From Curtobacterium sp. VKM Ac-2922 (GTDB taxonomy: Bacteria; Actinomycetota; Actinomycetes; Actinomycetales; Microbacteriaceae), in assembly GCF_022815645.1 (NCBI RefSeq), contig NZ_JALGRO010000016.1:30731-94730 (forward strand): a stretch of DNA of 64,000 nt, read 5' to 3'. Below are positions 6,513 to 14,176 of the stretch, in pieces (the stretch's first letter is position 1; every line of letters starts with the position of its first letter). The translations under genes and the position numbers were made by a program. Under the pieces are notes generated by a model, which worked only from the letters and a program-made list of their open reading frames with translations, did not search any database and was not told the DNA's origin.

Positions 6513-8427
6513 CGATGCCCGGAACCCCCTCTCGCGCCGCGGTTTCCTGGTCGGGACCGGCCTGGCCGGTGCCGCCGGGATCGCCGCCTCGGCCGGCCTG
6601 CCAGACGGTGCGGCGGCGGCCGATGCGCTGACCGCCCCCGCCGCGGCGGGGACACCGCCGACCGCCGCCGCACAGACAGCGGCCTCGTCGGGGCGTCCGG
6701 GCCGCTGGCGTCCGGACACCGCATCGCCGCGGTTCACCGTGGCCGTGATGCCGGACACGCAGTACATGTTCGACGGCGCCGCGGTCGACCCCGCCCCGAT
6801 GCGCGCCTCGATGGAGTACGTCGTCCGTGAACAGACGCGGCACAACACCGTGTTCCTGGTGCACCTCGGCGACCTGACCCAGAACGGCGCCGCGTCCGAG
6901 ATGCAGGCAGCCGGTGCCGTGTTCGACGTGCTGGACCGTGCGGGAGCGCCCTACAGCGTGCTCGCCGGCAACCACGACGTGGTGTCGTCGACGGACGACC
7001 AGCGCGGCCCGACCCCGTACCTCGACGTCTTCGGGCCGAAGCGGTTCCGGCGGGCGCCCGGCTTCATCGGTTCGAGCCCGGACGGCTACAACACCGCGCA
7101 CGCCTTCACGGCCGCCGGACGCGAGTGGGTCGTCCTGGCGCTCGACTGGAAGACGAGTGCGAGCGGTCTCGCCTGGGCCCGCTCCGTGCTCGCCGCCCGC
7201 CCGCACGCGCCCGTGATCCTGACGACCCACGCGATCGTCGACTCGGACGCCTCCGGAGGCGCCGTGTTCGACGTGTACGGCCAGCAGCTGTGGGACACGT
7301 TCATCGCCGATCAGGACCAGGTGTTCCTGACGCTGAACGGCCACTACTGGGGGCCGGGTCGCACAACCCGGAAGAACGCCGCCGGCCACGACGTCGAGCT
7401 GCACCTGACGAACTACCAGAACCGGTACTACGGCGGCGCCGCGATGATCCGGCTGTACCACGTGGACCTCGACCGGAACGTGATCGACGTCGAGACCCTG
7501 TCGCCGTTCGTGCTCGGTGGCGGCCTGGGCGACGACAACGCGCTGGCAGACGAGGAACGCACCCTGAGCGGCGACGTCGACCGGTTCACGGTGGCCGTGG
7601 ACTTCACCGCGCGCTTCGCGGGCTTCGCGCCGGTCGCACCACGGGCCTCCCGTCCGGCGTCCGCGATGCTGGTGCCGGGGACGATGGCGTACTGGCGCTT
7701 CGACGGCACCACCGACGGCGCAACGGTCGCCCCCGCGACGCGGGTCCGTGACCAGACCGGCCGCGGCAACGACCTGGTCGTCGCGCAGCGTCCCGGAGCC
7801 GTGCCGGGCGCGCTGCGCTGGTCGAGCGCGCACCACCCGGACCAGCCGGGCGCCGGCAGCCTGGCGCTGCAGGGTGGCAAGCCCGGTGGAGACCACCTGC
7901 TGACGGTCGACGGCGCGCCGATCAACCGCGCACGGTTCGCGGACGGGTACACCGTCGAGGCGTTCTTCCTGCTGCCGACCACGTTCGACCCGGACGCCAA
8001 CGGGTTCAGCGCGCTGTTCTCGCAGTCCTCGAGCGCCGGTGACGTCGGGAAGGCCCGCTCGGACGACGGGGACCCGCAGGAGCCCGCGGTCACCCTGAGT
8101 CTGTCCGGCGACCGCGAGCTGCAGTGGTGCGTGTACCCGACCAGCCAGGACGGATCACTGACGAACTGGGGCCACGAGCTGCCGCTCGGCCGCTGGTGGC
8201 ACGTCGCGGTGGTCAACGACCGGTCGCACACGGTCATGTACGTGGACGGGTGCCCCGTCGTGCGGAACCCGTCGACCCGGAACCGCGGCCTGAGCACCGC
8301 CGGACAGCCCTGGCTGCTGGGCGGCTACCGGTACGGCGGCGTGCTCGACCAGGTGTTCGTCGGGTCGATCGGCGACGTCCGGGTCGTCGGCCGGGCGCTG
8401 CGCCCCGAGGAGTTCATGATCACCTGA
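6493..8427 (+). CDS. Tat-exported calcineurin-like metallophosphoesterase with LamG domain
   Basis: A 644-aa secreted enzyme. The N-terminus carries a twin-arginine signal (SRRGFL at about residues 14-19, then a hydrophobic core and AAAADA). The catalytic domain at about 80-330 shows the metallophosphoesterase blocks PDTQY, LGDLTQNG, GNHD, TTHAIV and NGHYWG. A LamG/concanavalin-like domain (YTVEAFFLLP, then VAVVNDRSHTVMYVDG) fills about 390-640. It probably frees phosphate from extracellular phosphodiesters or monoesters. The GTG at 6493 is chosen because it gives a complete Tat signal. It overlaps the upstream phosphatase gene by 20 bases. Confidence 0.87.
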   Translation: MQNPLRDDARNPLSRRGFLVGTGLAGAAGIAASAGLPDGAAAADALTAPAAAGTPPTAAAQTAASSGRPGRWRPDTASPRFTVAVMPDTQYMFDGAAVDPAPMRASMEYVVREQTRHNTVFLVHLGDLTQNGAASEMQAAGAVFDVLDRAGAPYSVLAGNHDVVSSTDDQRGPTPYLDVFGPKRFRRAPGFIGSSPDGYNTAHAFTAAGREWVVLALDWKTSASGLAWARSVLAARPHAPVILTTHAIVDSDASGGAVFDVYGQQLWDTFIADQDQVFLTLNGHYWGPGRTTRKNAAGHDVELHLTNYQNRYYGGAAMIRLYHVDLDRNVIDVETLSPFVLGGGLGDDNALADEERTLSGDVDRFTVAVDFTARFAGFAPVAPRASRPASAMLVPGTMAYWRFDGTTDGATVAPATRVRDQTGRGNDLVVAQRPGAVPGALRWSSAHHPDQPGAGSLALQGGKPGGDHLLTVDGAPINRARFADGYTVEAFFLLPTTFDPDANGFSALFSQSSSAGDVGKARSDDGDPQEPAVTLSLSGDRELQWCVYPTSQDGSLTNWGHELPLGRWWHVAVVNDRSHTVMYVDGCPVVRNPSTRNRGLSTAGQPWLLGGYRYGGVLDQVFVGSIGDVRVVGRALRPEEFMIT

Positions 8428-8437
8428 CACGGGCGCG

Positions 8438-8510
8438 GGCGTGTGCGTGTGCGTGTGCGTCCCCGCGCTCGCGCTCGCGCTCGTGCTCGTGCTCGTGCTC
8501 GTGCTCGTCA
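8438..8510. repeat. Low-complexity tracts of GTGTGC and GCTCGC/GCTCGT hexamers
   Basis: After the metallophosphoesterase stop comes a GCGTGTGCGTGTGCGT tract and then about eight hexamer units of GCTCGC shading into GCTCGT, running into the 3' end of the marR gene. No gene or good hairpin is seen in the 80-base gap. Such tracts are prone to slippage. Confidence 0.8.
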
Positions 8511-8978
8511 GCGGGAGGCGGACACGCTGTCCAGTCCCGCCGCGAGACGCACGAACCGGGTGCCGATCCGTTCCCAGTCACCGTGCGGGAACGCGTCCTC
8601 GAACACCGAGAAGTAGACCGACCGGACCCGCTCACGACACCGTTCCCCCGCGACGCCGAGCCGGACGAGCACGCTGCGGCGGTCGTCCGGGTTGGGGACG
8701 GACACGACGATGTCCCGGGGCGTCAGGCGGTTGAGCATGATCGTCACGGCCCCGGTGGTGACGTCGAGCGCGCGGGCGACCCGGGTCGGTGTGAGCCCGC
8801 CGGTGTCCGGCCCGGACAGCAGCAGCACCAGACGGATGTCGGTCTCGTTGAGGCCCTCGTCCGCCAGCAGGCGGCGCAGGACACGCAGGTGCGCGAGCTC
8901 GAACTGACGGAACGCGCTGAGCAGCTCGTCGAAGGTCTCGTCGTCGTCGCGCAGACCGCGATCCGTGTGCGCGTCCAT
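8508..8978 (-). CDS. MarR-family transcriptional regulator
   Basis: A 156-aa winged-helix protein. Helices around residues 20-60 precede the DNA-recognition part LTPTRVARALDVTTGAVTIMLNRL (about 63-86) and the wing DIVVSVPNPDDRRSVLVRL with the family's conserved DDRR. It is divergent from the TasA-like gene. The shared 168-base region contains the inverted pairs TCACCTGA/TCAGGTGA and GAGTA/TACTC, which are plausible binding sites. The ligand is unknown. Confidence 0.85.
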   Translation of the reverse strand: MDAHTDRGLRDDDETFDELLSAFRQFELAHLRVLRRLLADEGLNETDIRLVLLLSGPDTGGLTPTRVARALDVTTGAVTIMLNRLTPRDIVVSVPNPDDRRSVLVRLGVAGERCRERVRSVYFSVFEDAFPHGDWERIGTRFVRLAAGLDSVSASR

Positions 8979-8996
8979 GTCGACGACACTAGTCGA

Positions 8997-9060
8997 TCAC
9001 CTGAGTGCTCTTTCCGAGTTTCCTGGACATCAGGTGATTGAGCGAGTAGTTTAGGTACTC
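8997..9060. promoter_or_regulatory. Inverted repeats in the marR / tasA-like divergent promoter
   Basis: TCACCTGA (8997-9004) pairs with TCAGGTGA (9030-9037), and GAGTA (9044-9048) with TACTC (9056-9060). The region is AT-richer than its surroundings and lies before both divergent starts. Candidate MarR operators, judged only by symmetry. Confidence 0.45.
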
Positions 9061-9146
9061 AACCACCTGTGCATCCCGTGTCATCCCTGGCGCGCTGCGG
9101 ACACAGCCTCTCGTCGCTTCGTCGACACCTGCTCTGGAGCTGCCCC

Positions 9147-9746
9147 ATGCCCCGATCCATCCCCCTCACCGCGAAGATCATCGCCGGCGTCGGCATCCCG
9201 GTCGCGCTCGTCGCCTCTGGGCTGGTCGTCTCGACCGCGTCCTACTCCGCCTTCTCGGCGACCACCGCCAACCCGACCAGCAACTGGTCGACCGGAACGG
9301 TCAGCCTGACCGACGACGACGCGAACACCGCGCTGTTCACGGCCACGAACCTCAAACCCGGATCGACCGGCACGAACTGCATCACCGTGACCTCGAACGG
9401 CTCGCTCGCGTCGGCCGTGAAGCTGTACGGCACAGCACCGAGCACGACGAACGCCCTGTCGTCGTACGTCACCCTGACCGTGCTGCAGGGCACCGGCGGC
9501 GGCTTCGGGTCGTGCTCGGGATTCACCCCGCTGTCCACGAACGGCACGCTGTACTCCGGCACGCTCGCCGCCTTCGGGTCGGGCTCGAGCAACTACGCCA
9601 CCGGGATCGGCACGTGGACGCCCACGGGCGCGACGCCGGAGTCCCGCGTGTACCAGGTGACGTACACCGTCGCCTCGTCCACCCCGAACACGGCCCAGGC
9701 CGGCTCCGCGGCACTCGGCCTGACCTGGGAAGCACAGAACAGCTAG
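9147..9746 (+). CDS. TasA/CalY-like secreted protein with SipW-type signal
   Basis: A 199-aa exported protein. Residues 1-35 form a signal peptide (MPRSIPLTAKIIAGVGIPVA..), followed at once by ATTANPTSNWSTGTVSLTDDD. This TANxxS-T-G-V-L-D pattern is seen in TasA/CalY (camelysin) proteins processed by SipW-type signal peptidases. The rest is a Ser/Thr/Gly-rich beta-sandwich with a possible disulfide. Relatives build biofilm fibres. The ATG at 9147 is chosen over an upstream frame because it begins the signal peptide. The dedicated signal peptidase gene follows directly. Confidence 0.8.
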   Translation: MPRSIPLTAKIIAGVGIPVALVASGLVVSTASYSAFSATTANPTSNWSTGTVSLTDDDANTALFTATNLKPGSTGTNCITVTSNGSLASAVKLYGTAPSTTNALSSYVTLTVLQGTGGGFGSCSGFTPLSTNGTLYSGTLAAFGSGSSNYATGIGTWTPTGATPESRVYQVTYTVASSTPNTAQAGSAALGLTWEAQNS

Positions 9747-11222
9747 GTGATGACGACCATCGCCGCACCCGCCGCCGCGAGGGCGAGGACGTCACTGCCC
9801 GACGTCCTCGCCCTCGCGCGCGTCGTCGTGGCGACGATGGCACGCGGCGTGGTCGTCATGGTGCTCGGGCTCGCACTCTGGGCAGCGGTCCCGGCGGCGA
9901 TCGGCTGGCAGCCCACCACGGAGATGACCGGCTCGATGGAACCCCGGCTGACCCCGGGTGACGTCGTGGTCTCGCGCCCGGTGGCCGCGAGCGCGCTGCA
10001 CGTCGGGCAGGTCCTGCTCGCCGAGGACCCGGACCGGAGCGGAGCACTGCGCCTGCACCGGTTCGTCGCGACCGGCCCCGACAGCGCGCTCATCACCAAG
10101 GGCGACGCGAACCCGGACGACGACTCCACCCCGGTGCGCCGTTCCGCCGTGCACGGTGTGGCGGTGCTCCGAGTGCCGTTCGTCGGCCTGCCGGTCCTGT
10201 GGATCCGCGACCACGAGTGGAGCAAGCTGCTGCTGCTCGCGGTCGGCGCGGCCGTCGTGCTCGCCGTGACCACGATCGACCGACGCGTCCGGAACCCCGC
10301 CCACCCGGTCACGAACGGGACAGCCGCCACACCAGCCGTGCGTGTCCGGCGCACCCCCGCGGACCCGGACACCCGACGAGGCCGACGCCGCACCGAACGA
10401 CGACACCGTCGCGTCGTGCGGATCGGAACGATCGCCGCCGTGCTGCTCGTCACCGGTGGGCTCACCGTCGGCCCGGCTGCAGCGGTGGCCGCGGGCTTCG
10501 GCAGCATCAGCGCCGACCCGACGTCGACCCTGCGCGCCGCCACGACCTTCCCGTGTCTCGCGCGGACGGTCACGAACAGCCCCACCTTCAGCTACCAGTT
10601 CAGCGCCGCGACCGGCACGATCGAGGCGGATGCGGCCGGCAACGGTCGGACGGGCACCCTGGCCTCCGGGGCGACCCGCGTCGGTGGCACCTGCGCAGAC
10701 AGCCCGTACGTCACGCTCGACGGCGTCTCCGGACAGGTCACCGGCGCCAGCAACGCCCGGGTGACGGCGCCGACGACGTTCTCGCTCGAGGCGTGGATCC
10801 GCACGACGGGTGGCGGCGACGTCATCAGTTTCGGTGACAGCCAGTCGGGGACGTCGTCCGCCTACGACCGGACGCTCTACATCGCCTCGAACGGCCGGGC
10901 GTCCTTCGGGGTCTACAACGACTCCACCGAGGTCGTCCTCGCGCCGCACGGCTCGGTCGCCGACGGCCAGTGGCACCACCTCGTCGCCACCCTCGGCGCC
11001 GGCACGATGACCGTCTACGTCGACGGTGTCGCAACCGGCAGCACCACCGGCGTGGCCCCGCCGACCTACTCCGGCTGGTGGCGCGTCGGGTACGACAACC
11101 TGGCGACGTGGCAGGACCGTCCGAGCACCGACGCGTTCGCCGGCGACCTCGACGACGTCACGGTCTACCCCACGGCGCTCACGGCAGCGCAGGTCGCGAC
11201 ACTCGACCGGCAGGGCCGCTGA
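9747..11222 (+). CDS. SipW-type signal peptidase fused to a LamG domain
   Basis: A 491-aa membrane protein starting at the base after the TasA-like stop. Residues 35-55 form a membrane helix before the catalytic TGSMEP (Ser63). The general base is His104 in RLHRFV and not Lys, so it is the ER/archaeal-type Ser-His peptidase. A second helix lies near 155-175. Then a basic linker, a third signal-like helix (about 222-245, ending in AAAVAAG), and a LamG domain (FSLEAWIRT, later DGQWHHLVATL and MTVYVDG) follow. It probably processes the TasA-like substrate. The C-terminal LamG would lie outside and may bind glycans. The start could be GTG 9747 or ATG 9750. Confidence 0.8.
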   Translation: MMTTIAAPAAARARTSLPDVLALARVVVATMARGVVVMVLGLALWAAVPAAIGWQPTTEMTGSMEPRLTPGDVVVSRPVAASALHVGQVLLAEDPDRSGALRLHRFVATGPDSALITKGDANPDDDSTPVRRSAVHGVAVLRVPFVGLPVLWIRDHEWSKLLLLAVGAAVVLAVTTIDRRVRNPAHPVTNGTAATPAVRVRRTPADPDTRRGRRRTERRHRRVVRIGTIAAVLLVTGGLTVGPAAAVAAGFGSISADPTSTLRAATTFPCLARTVTNSPTFSYQFSAATGTIEADAAGNGRTGTLASGATRVGGTCADSPYVTLDGVSGQVTGASNARVTAPTTFSLEAWIRTTGGGDVISFGDSQSGTSSAYDRTLYIASNGRASFGVYNDSTEVVLAPHGSVADGQWHHLVATLGAGTMTVYVDGVATGSTTGVAPPTYSGWWRVGYDNLATWQDRPSTDAFAGDLDDVTVYPTALTAAQVATLDRQGR

Positions 11223-11231
11223 CCGACGGGC

Positions 11232-12248
11232 TCAGGCCCGTGCCGCTGCCAGCAGCGGCACGCTCGAGCCCCGCGGCTGCAGCGCCGTCGGCAGGACCTC
11301 GTGCCGGTCGACCCGCCGCCCGCGCAACTGCTCCACGACGAGCTCGACGACGCGGGCACCCATCCGTCGCCGGGGCTGGTCGACGGTCGTCAGGTCGAGT
11401 CGCGCCGCCAGGGCCGTGCCGTCGAACCCGGTCACGGCGGCCAGTCGCGGCAGGTCGAGCCCGGCGTCGTGCGCGGCACCGAGCAACCGAGCGGCGGTCG
11501 AGTCGTTCGCGGCGACGAACGCGGTCGCGCCCTGGTCCAGGTGGCGGGCGATCCGTCCGGGGTCGACGACCAGCGCGTCGACGTCGTCGGTCCGCACCGC
11601 ACCGAGCGCCCCGAGCCGTCCGGCGACCTCGGCGTGCACGAGCGCGCGACGCGTGGTGGACGGGTGGCCGGACTCCGCGACGAAGCAGGTGCGGACGTGC
11701 CCGAGCGACGCCAGGTGCAGCAGCAGCCCGCGCATGCCCGTCTCCTCGTCGGCGCTGACCGTGTCCACGCCGGTGCCCCGGGCCCGGACCGCGCCGGAGC
11801 CGAGGACGGCGACCGGCAGGTCCGCGGCGACCGCCGCCAGCCGTACCGGGTCGAGTCGGCTGCTGACCACCGCGACCCCGAGGACACCGTCGGCCGACCC
11901 GTGGCAGGCGTGCAGAGCCTCCAGTCCGGCGGCCAGCCGGAGGTCGTCGCGGAAGCCGTCCACGACGCGCAGGTCGAAGCCGAGGGTCGCCGCGGTCGCG
12001 TGCGCACTCGCCAGGACCTCGGCGTGGAAGGGGTTCGCGGCCTCGGTGACGAGCACCCCGATGACCAGCGGCCCGTCGTCGGCGCGGCGGCGCGCGAGGT
12101 CGCCGACCGGCAGACCCAGGGCGTCAGCTGCACGCACCGCATCTGCCCGTCGGCGCGCGGACACGCCGTCGTCGCCGCGCAGGGCGAGGGACACCAGCGA
12201 ACGGGACATCCCGGTCGCGCTGGCGACGTCCGCCAACGTGACGGTCAC
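11232..12248 (-). CDS. LacI-family repressor coupled to the 2H phosphodiesterase
   Basis: A 338-aa regulator with an N-terminal LacI headpiece (TLADVASATGMSRSLVSLALRG) and a periplasmic-binding-protein-like effector domain (VIGVLVTEAANPFHAEVL, later TAFVAANDSTAARLLGAA, and VTGFDG near the end). The GTG at 12248 overlaps the stop of the 2H phosphodiesterase gene (GTGA), so the two are co-translated. The operator TAGGGAACGTTCCCTA stands before this operon and before the Ugp-like importer. Autoregulation and control of the importer by this protein are the simplest reading. The effector is unknown. Confidence 0.87.
   Translation of the reverse strand: MTVTLADVASATGMSRSLVSLALRGDDGVSARRRADAVRAADALGLPVGDLARRRADDGPLVIGVLVTEAANPFHAEVLASAHATAATLGFDLRVVDGFRDDLRLAAGLEALHACHGSADGVLGVAVVSSRLDPVRLAAVAADLPVAVLGSGAVRARGTGVDTVSADEETGMRGLLLHLASLGHVRTCFVAESGHPSTTRRALVHAEVAGRLGALGAVRTDDVDALVVDPGRIARHLDQGATAFVAANDSTAARLLGAAHDAGLDLPRLAAVTGFDGTALAARLDLTTVDQPRRRMGARVVELVVEQLRGRRVDRHEVLPTALQPRGSSVPLLAAARA
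11239..11262. terminator. Hairpin at the convergent lacI / signal-peptidase ends
   Basis: CGTGCCGCTG and CAGCGGCACG form a 10-bp stem with a CCAG loop. It starts 17 bases after the signal peptidase-LamG stop and lies within the last codons of the convergent lacI gene. It could serve as terminator for the plus-strand genes. Confidence 0.5.
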
Positions 12249-12895
12249 GCCAGCGTCCAGGTGCGGACGTGCTCCCACGTCATGGTGTGCCACCAGCGAC
12301 CGCTCCAGTCCGGGCTGGCCGTGCGGTACAGCACCACCGTGTCGCCGCGGAAGCCGGACGGCACGTCGACGCCGAGGTCGCGGATGAACGCGCCGACCTC
12401 GTCGTGCAGGTCCGGCCGGCCGTACAGGTCGTGCGAGGCGAGCGACAGGTGCCCGCGCCAGTGCTCCGGGTCGTAGTCGTTCGACAGCGGCGAGTGCATC
12501 GGCACGCGGAACGGGGCCACCGCGGCATCGACGTCCGCGGCCAGGCGCACGAAGTCCTGGTTCACCGAGCCGTCCGGGCGCTCGGCGACGTCGTACACGT
12601 AGCCGATGCCCTGCTCGCGGACGCCGGCGTTGTGCACGTCGAACGCCGGCCGGTCCCGCAACAGGGTGGTCAGGGCGGCCTCGACGTCGGCGATGTCGCC
12701 GCCGAAGGGCTGGCTGCCGACCAGGGTGGCGTGGGGCGGGAACGCGCCGGCGGACACCAGGCCGTACTGGGCGCGGAGCTGGTCGGTGACCACCGTGACC
12801 GCCCGGCACGTGCGGGCGTCGGGGCGCAGGTAGACGCCGTAGCGGTAGGGGTCGCCCGCGTCGAGGGGGCGCTTGGCAGGGTGCGTGTGGGACAT
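12245..12895 (-). CDS. 2H phosphoesterase superfamily protein (2'-5' RNA ligase-like)
   Basis: A 216-aa cytoplasmic protein with the two His motifs of the 2H superfamily: H55-A-T57 (in PPHATLVG) and H149-L-S151 (in WRGHLSLAS). Members open cyclic phosphodiesters or cleave 2'-5' linkages. The context, a Ugp-like importer under the same operator and nearby phosphatases, suggests a small-molecule cyclic or glycero-phosphodiester and not RNA as substrate, but this is inference. It overlaps the downstream lacI gene by four bases. Upstream lie the shared operator and PHO-box-like repeats. Its length is normal for the family. Confidence 0.8.
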   Translation of the reverse strand: MSHTHPAKRPLDAGDPYRYGVYLRPDARTCRAVTVVTDQLRAQYGLVSAGAFPPHATLVGSQPFGGDIADVEAALTTLLRDRPAFDVHNAGVREQGIGYVYDVAERPDGSVNQDFVRLAADVDAAVAPFRVPMHSPLSNDYDPEHWRGHLSLASHDLYGRPDLHDEVGAFIRDLGVDVPSGFRGDTVVLYRTASPDWSGRWWHTMTWEHVRTWTLA

Positions 12896-12933
12896 GGTCT
12901 CCGTCCGGTGGCCGGTCTGTGGGCCGTCGCGTG

Positions 12934-12953
12934 AGATAGGGAACGTTCCCTAT
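12934..12953. promoter_or_regulatory. LacI-type operator before the 2H phosphodiesterase operon
   Basis: A perfect 20-bp palindrome GATAGGGAACGTTCCCTATC, 38 bases before the 2H start codon. Its 16-bp core is identical to the site at 5392-5407 before the Ugp-like importer, marking a two-operon regulon. Confidence 0.8.
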
Positions 12954-12986
12954 CGTGCTCGGGATGCGCGCGGGTCGCATCCGTCT

Positions 12987-13019
12987 GGACGGCGACGCCC
13001 CGGTGAACGGCGGGTGACG
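12987..13019 (-). promoter_or_regulatory. PHO-box-like repeats before the 2H phosphodiesterase operon
   Basis: Read on the minus strand, three 11-nt units begin at 13019 (CGTCACC), 13008 (GTTCACC) and 12997 (CGTCGCC). The central unit is a perfect match to the repeat consensus and its neighbours are partial. They stand upstream of the operator, where an activator would bind. Confidence 0.42.
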
Positions 13020-13035
13020 TGGCGCGCTCCGCGCC

Positions 13036-13077
13036 GGACGGGAGGCCCGGTGCCAGCCCGCCACGGGCCTCCTGTCC
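13036..13077 (-). terminator. Palindromic terminator after the second lacI gene
   Basis: The left arm GGACGGGAGGCCCG pairs with CGGGCCTCCTGTCC (one G-T pair) around an imperfect centre. It belongs to the same family as the 2126-2165 hairpin and lies 18 bases after the lacI stop at 13095. Confidence 0.75.
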
Positions 13078-13094
13078 GGCGCGCCGAGCGCTGG

Positions 13095-14108
13095 TCAGCG
13101 CCGCGCGAGCGTGCGGCCGGCGACCAGGGCGCCGTCGATCGCGGTGTGGGTCGCGCTCGAGGTCCGGCCGTCGATCTGGTCGACGACGTCGTCCACCGAG
13201 AGCGCGCCGATCACGCCCAGGGGCTGCCGCCACGACGTGATGCCGAGCAGTTCCGTGGCGTACGGCAGGATCCCGTCGTACCCGGTGACCGACAGGTCGG
13301 CCGGCGCCTGGAGCCCCCGTCGGCGCATCGCCTCGAGCACCCCGACGGCCCACAGGTCGCTCGGCGCCATGACCGCCGTGACGCCCCCGGCCTGCAGCAG
13401 CTGGTCAATGAACGAGTCCAGGGAACGAGGGTCGGCGCCGTGGTCCTCGGAGCGGATGCGCAGCACGTCGACACCGCGGGCGCGGAGCCGCCGCACCATC
13501 GCATCGGTCCGTGCGGACTGGGTCAACGAGCCGGACGGCGACACCGTCAGCACCGCGACGCGCTCGTGCCCGAGGTCCGCGACCCGGTCGGCCAGCGCCC
13601 GCCCGCCGCCGCGTTCGTCGCAGTACACGCTGCTGACCGACTCGTCGCGCTCCGGGCGCCCCGCGACCACGGTCGGGATGCGGCGCGCGAACGGCAGCAC
13701 GTCCTCGACGGGCAGAGCCCCACTGCAGACGATCAAGCCCTCGACGCGCAGTGACACCAGGGTCTCGAGGGCGCGGCGTTCCTCGGCGATCGGGAACGAA
13801 CCGGCACCCGTTGCCGTGACGACCCGGTAGCCACGCTCGGCTGCGCGCAGCTGGAACGCGGTCAGCAGGTGCCCGTAGAACGGCGTCGAGGCGTCGCGGA
13901 CGAACGCGCCGAGCGTGTGCGTCCGGTGCGCCGACATGCCCCGGGCGTTCGCGTTCGCCACGTAGCCCAGGTCGATGGCGGCCTGTTTCACGCGGTCGAC
14001 GGTCGCGGGCGCCACGCCGTACGCCCCGGCGAGCGCGCGTGACACGACGGACTTCGAGACGCCGGCGGCTGCGGCGACGTCGAGGATCGTCGGGACCGCG
14101 CTGCTCAC
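13095..14108 (-). CDS. LacI-family transcriptional regulator
   Basis: A 337-aa regulator with headpiece TILDVAAAAGVSKSVVSRALAG, hinge region near residues 50-60 and an effector domain (TLGAFVRDASTPFYGHLL, later GVTAVMAPSDLWAVGVLEAM, and VTGYDG). It is monocistronic, closed off by the palindromic terminator on its 3' side. No neighbouring transport or catabolic gene points to it, and its operator was not identified, so its targets are unknown. It is distinct in sequence from the regulator at 11232-12248. Confidence 0.86.
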   Translation of the reverse strand: MSSAVPTILDVAAAAGVSKSVVSRALAGAYGVAPATVDRVKQAAIDLGYVANANARGMSAHRTHTLGAFVRDASTPFYGHLLTAFQLRAAERGYRVVTATGAGSFPIAEERRALETLVSLRVEGLIVCSGALPVEDVLPFARRIPTVVAGRPERDESVSSVYCDERGGGRALADRVADLGHERVAVLTVSPSGSLTQSARTDAMVRRLRARGVDVLRIRSEDHGADPRSLDSFIDQLLQAGGVTAVMAPSDLWAVGVLEAMRRRGLQAPADLSVTGYDGILPYATELLGITSWRQPLGVIGALSVDDVVDQIDGRTSSATHTAIDGALVAGRTLARR

Positions 14109-14176
14109 CGCGTGGGCCGTCGTCTGGTCATGCCCTCACGCTAGCGGCGACTCGTCGCGGCCGGGGTCGATCGCGG

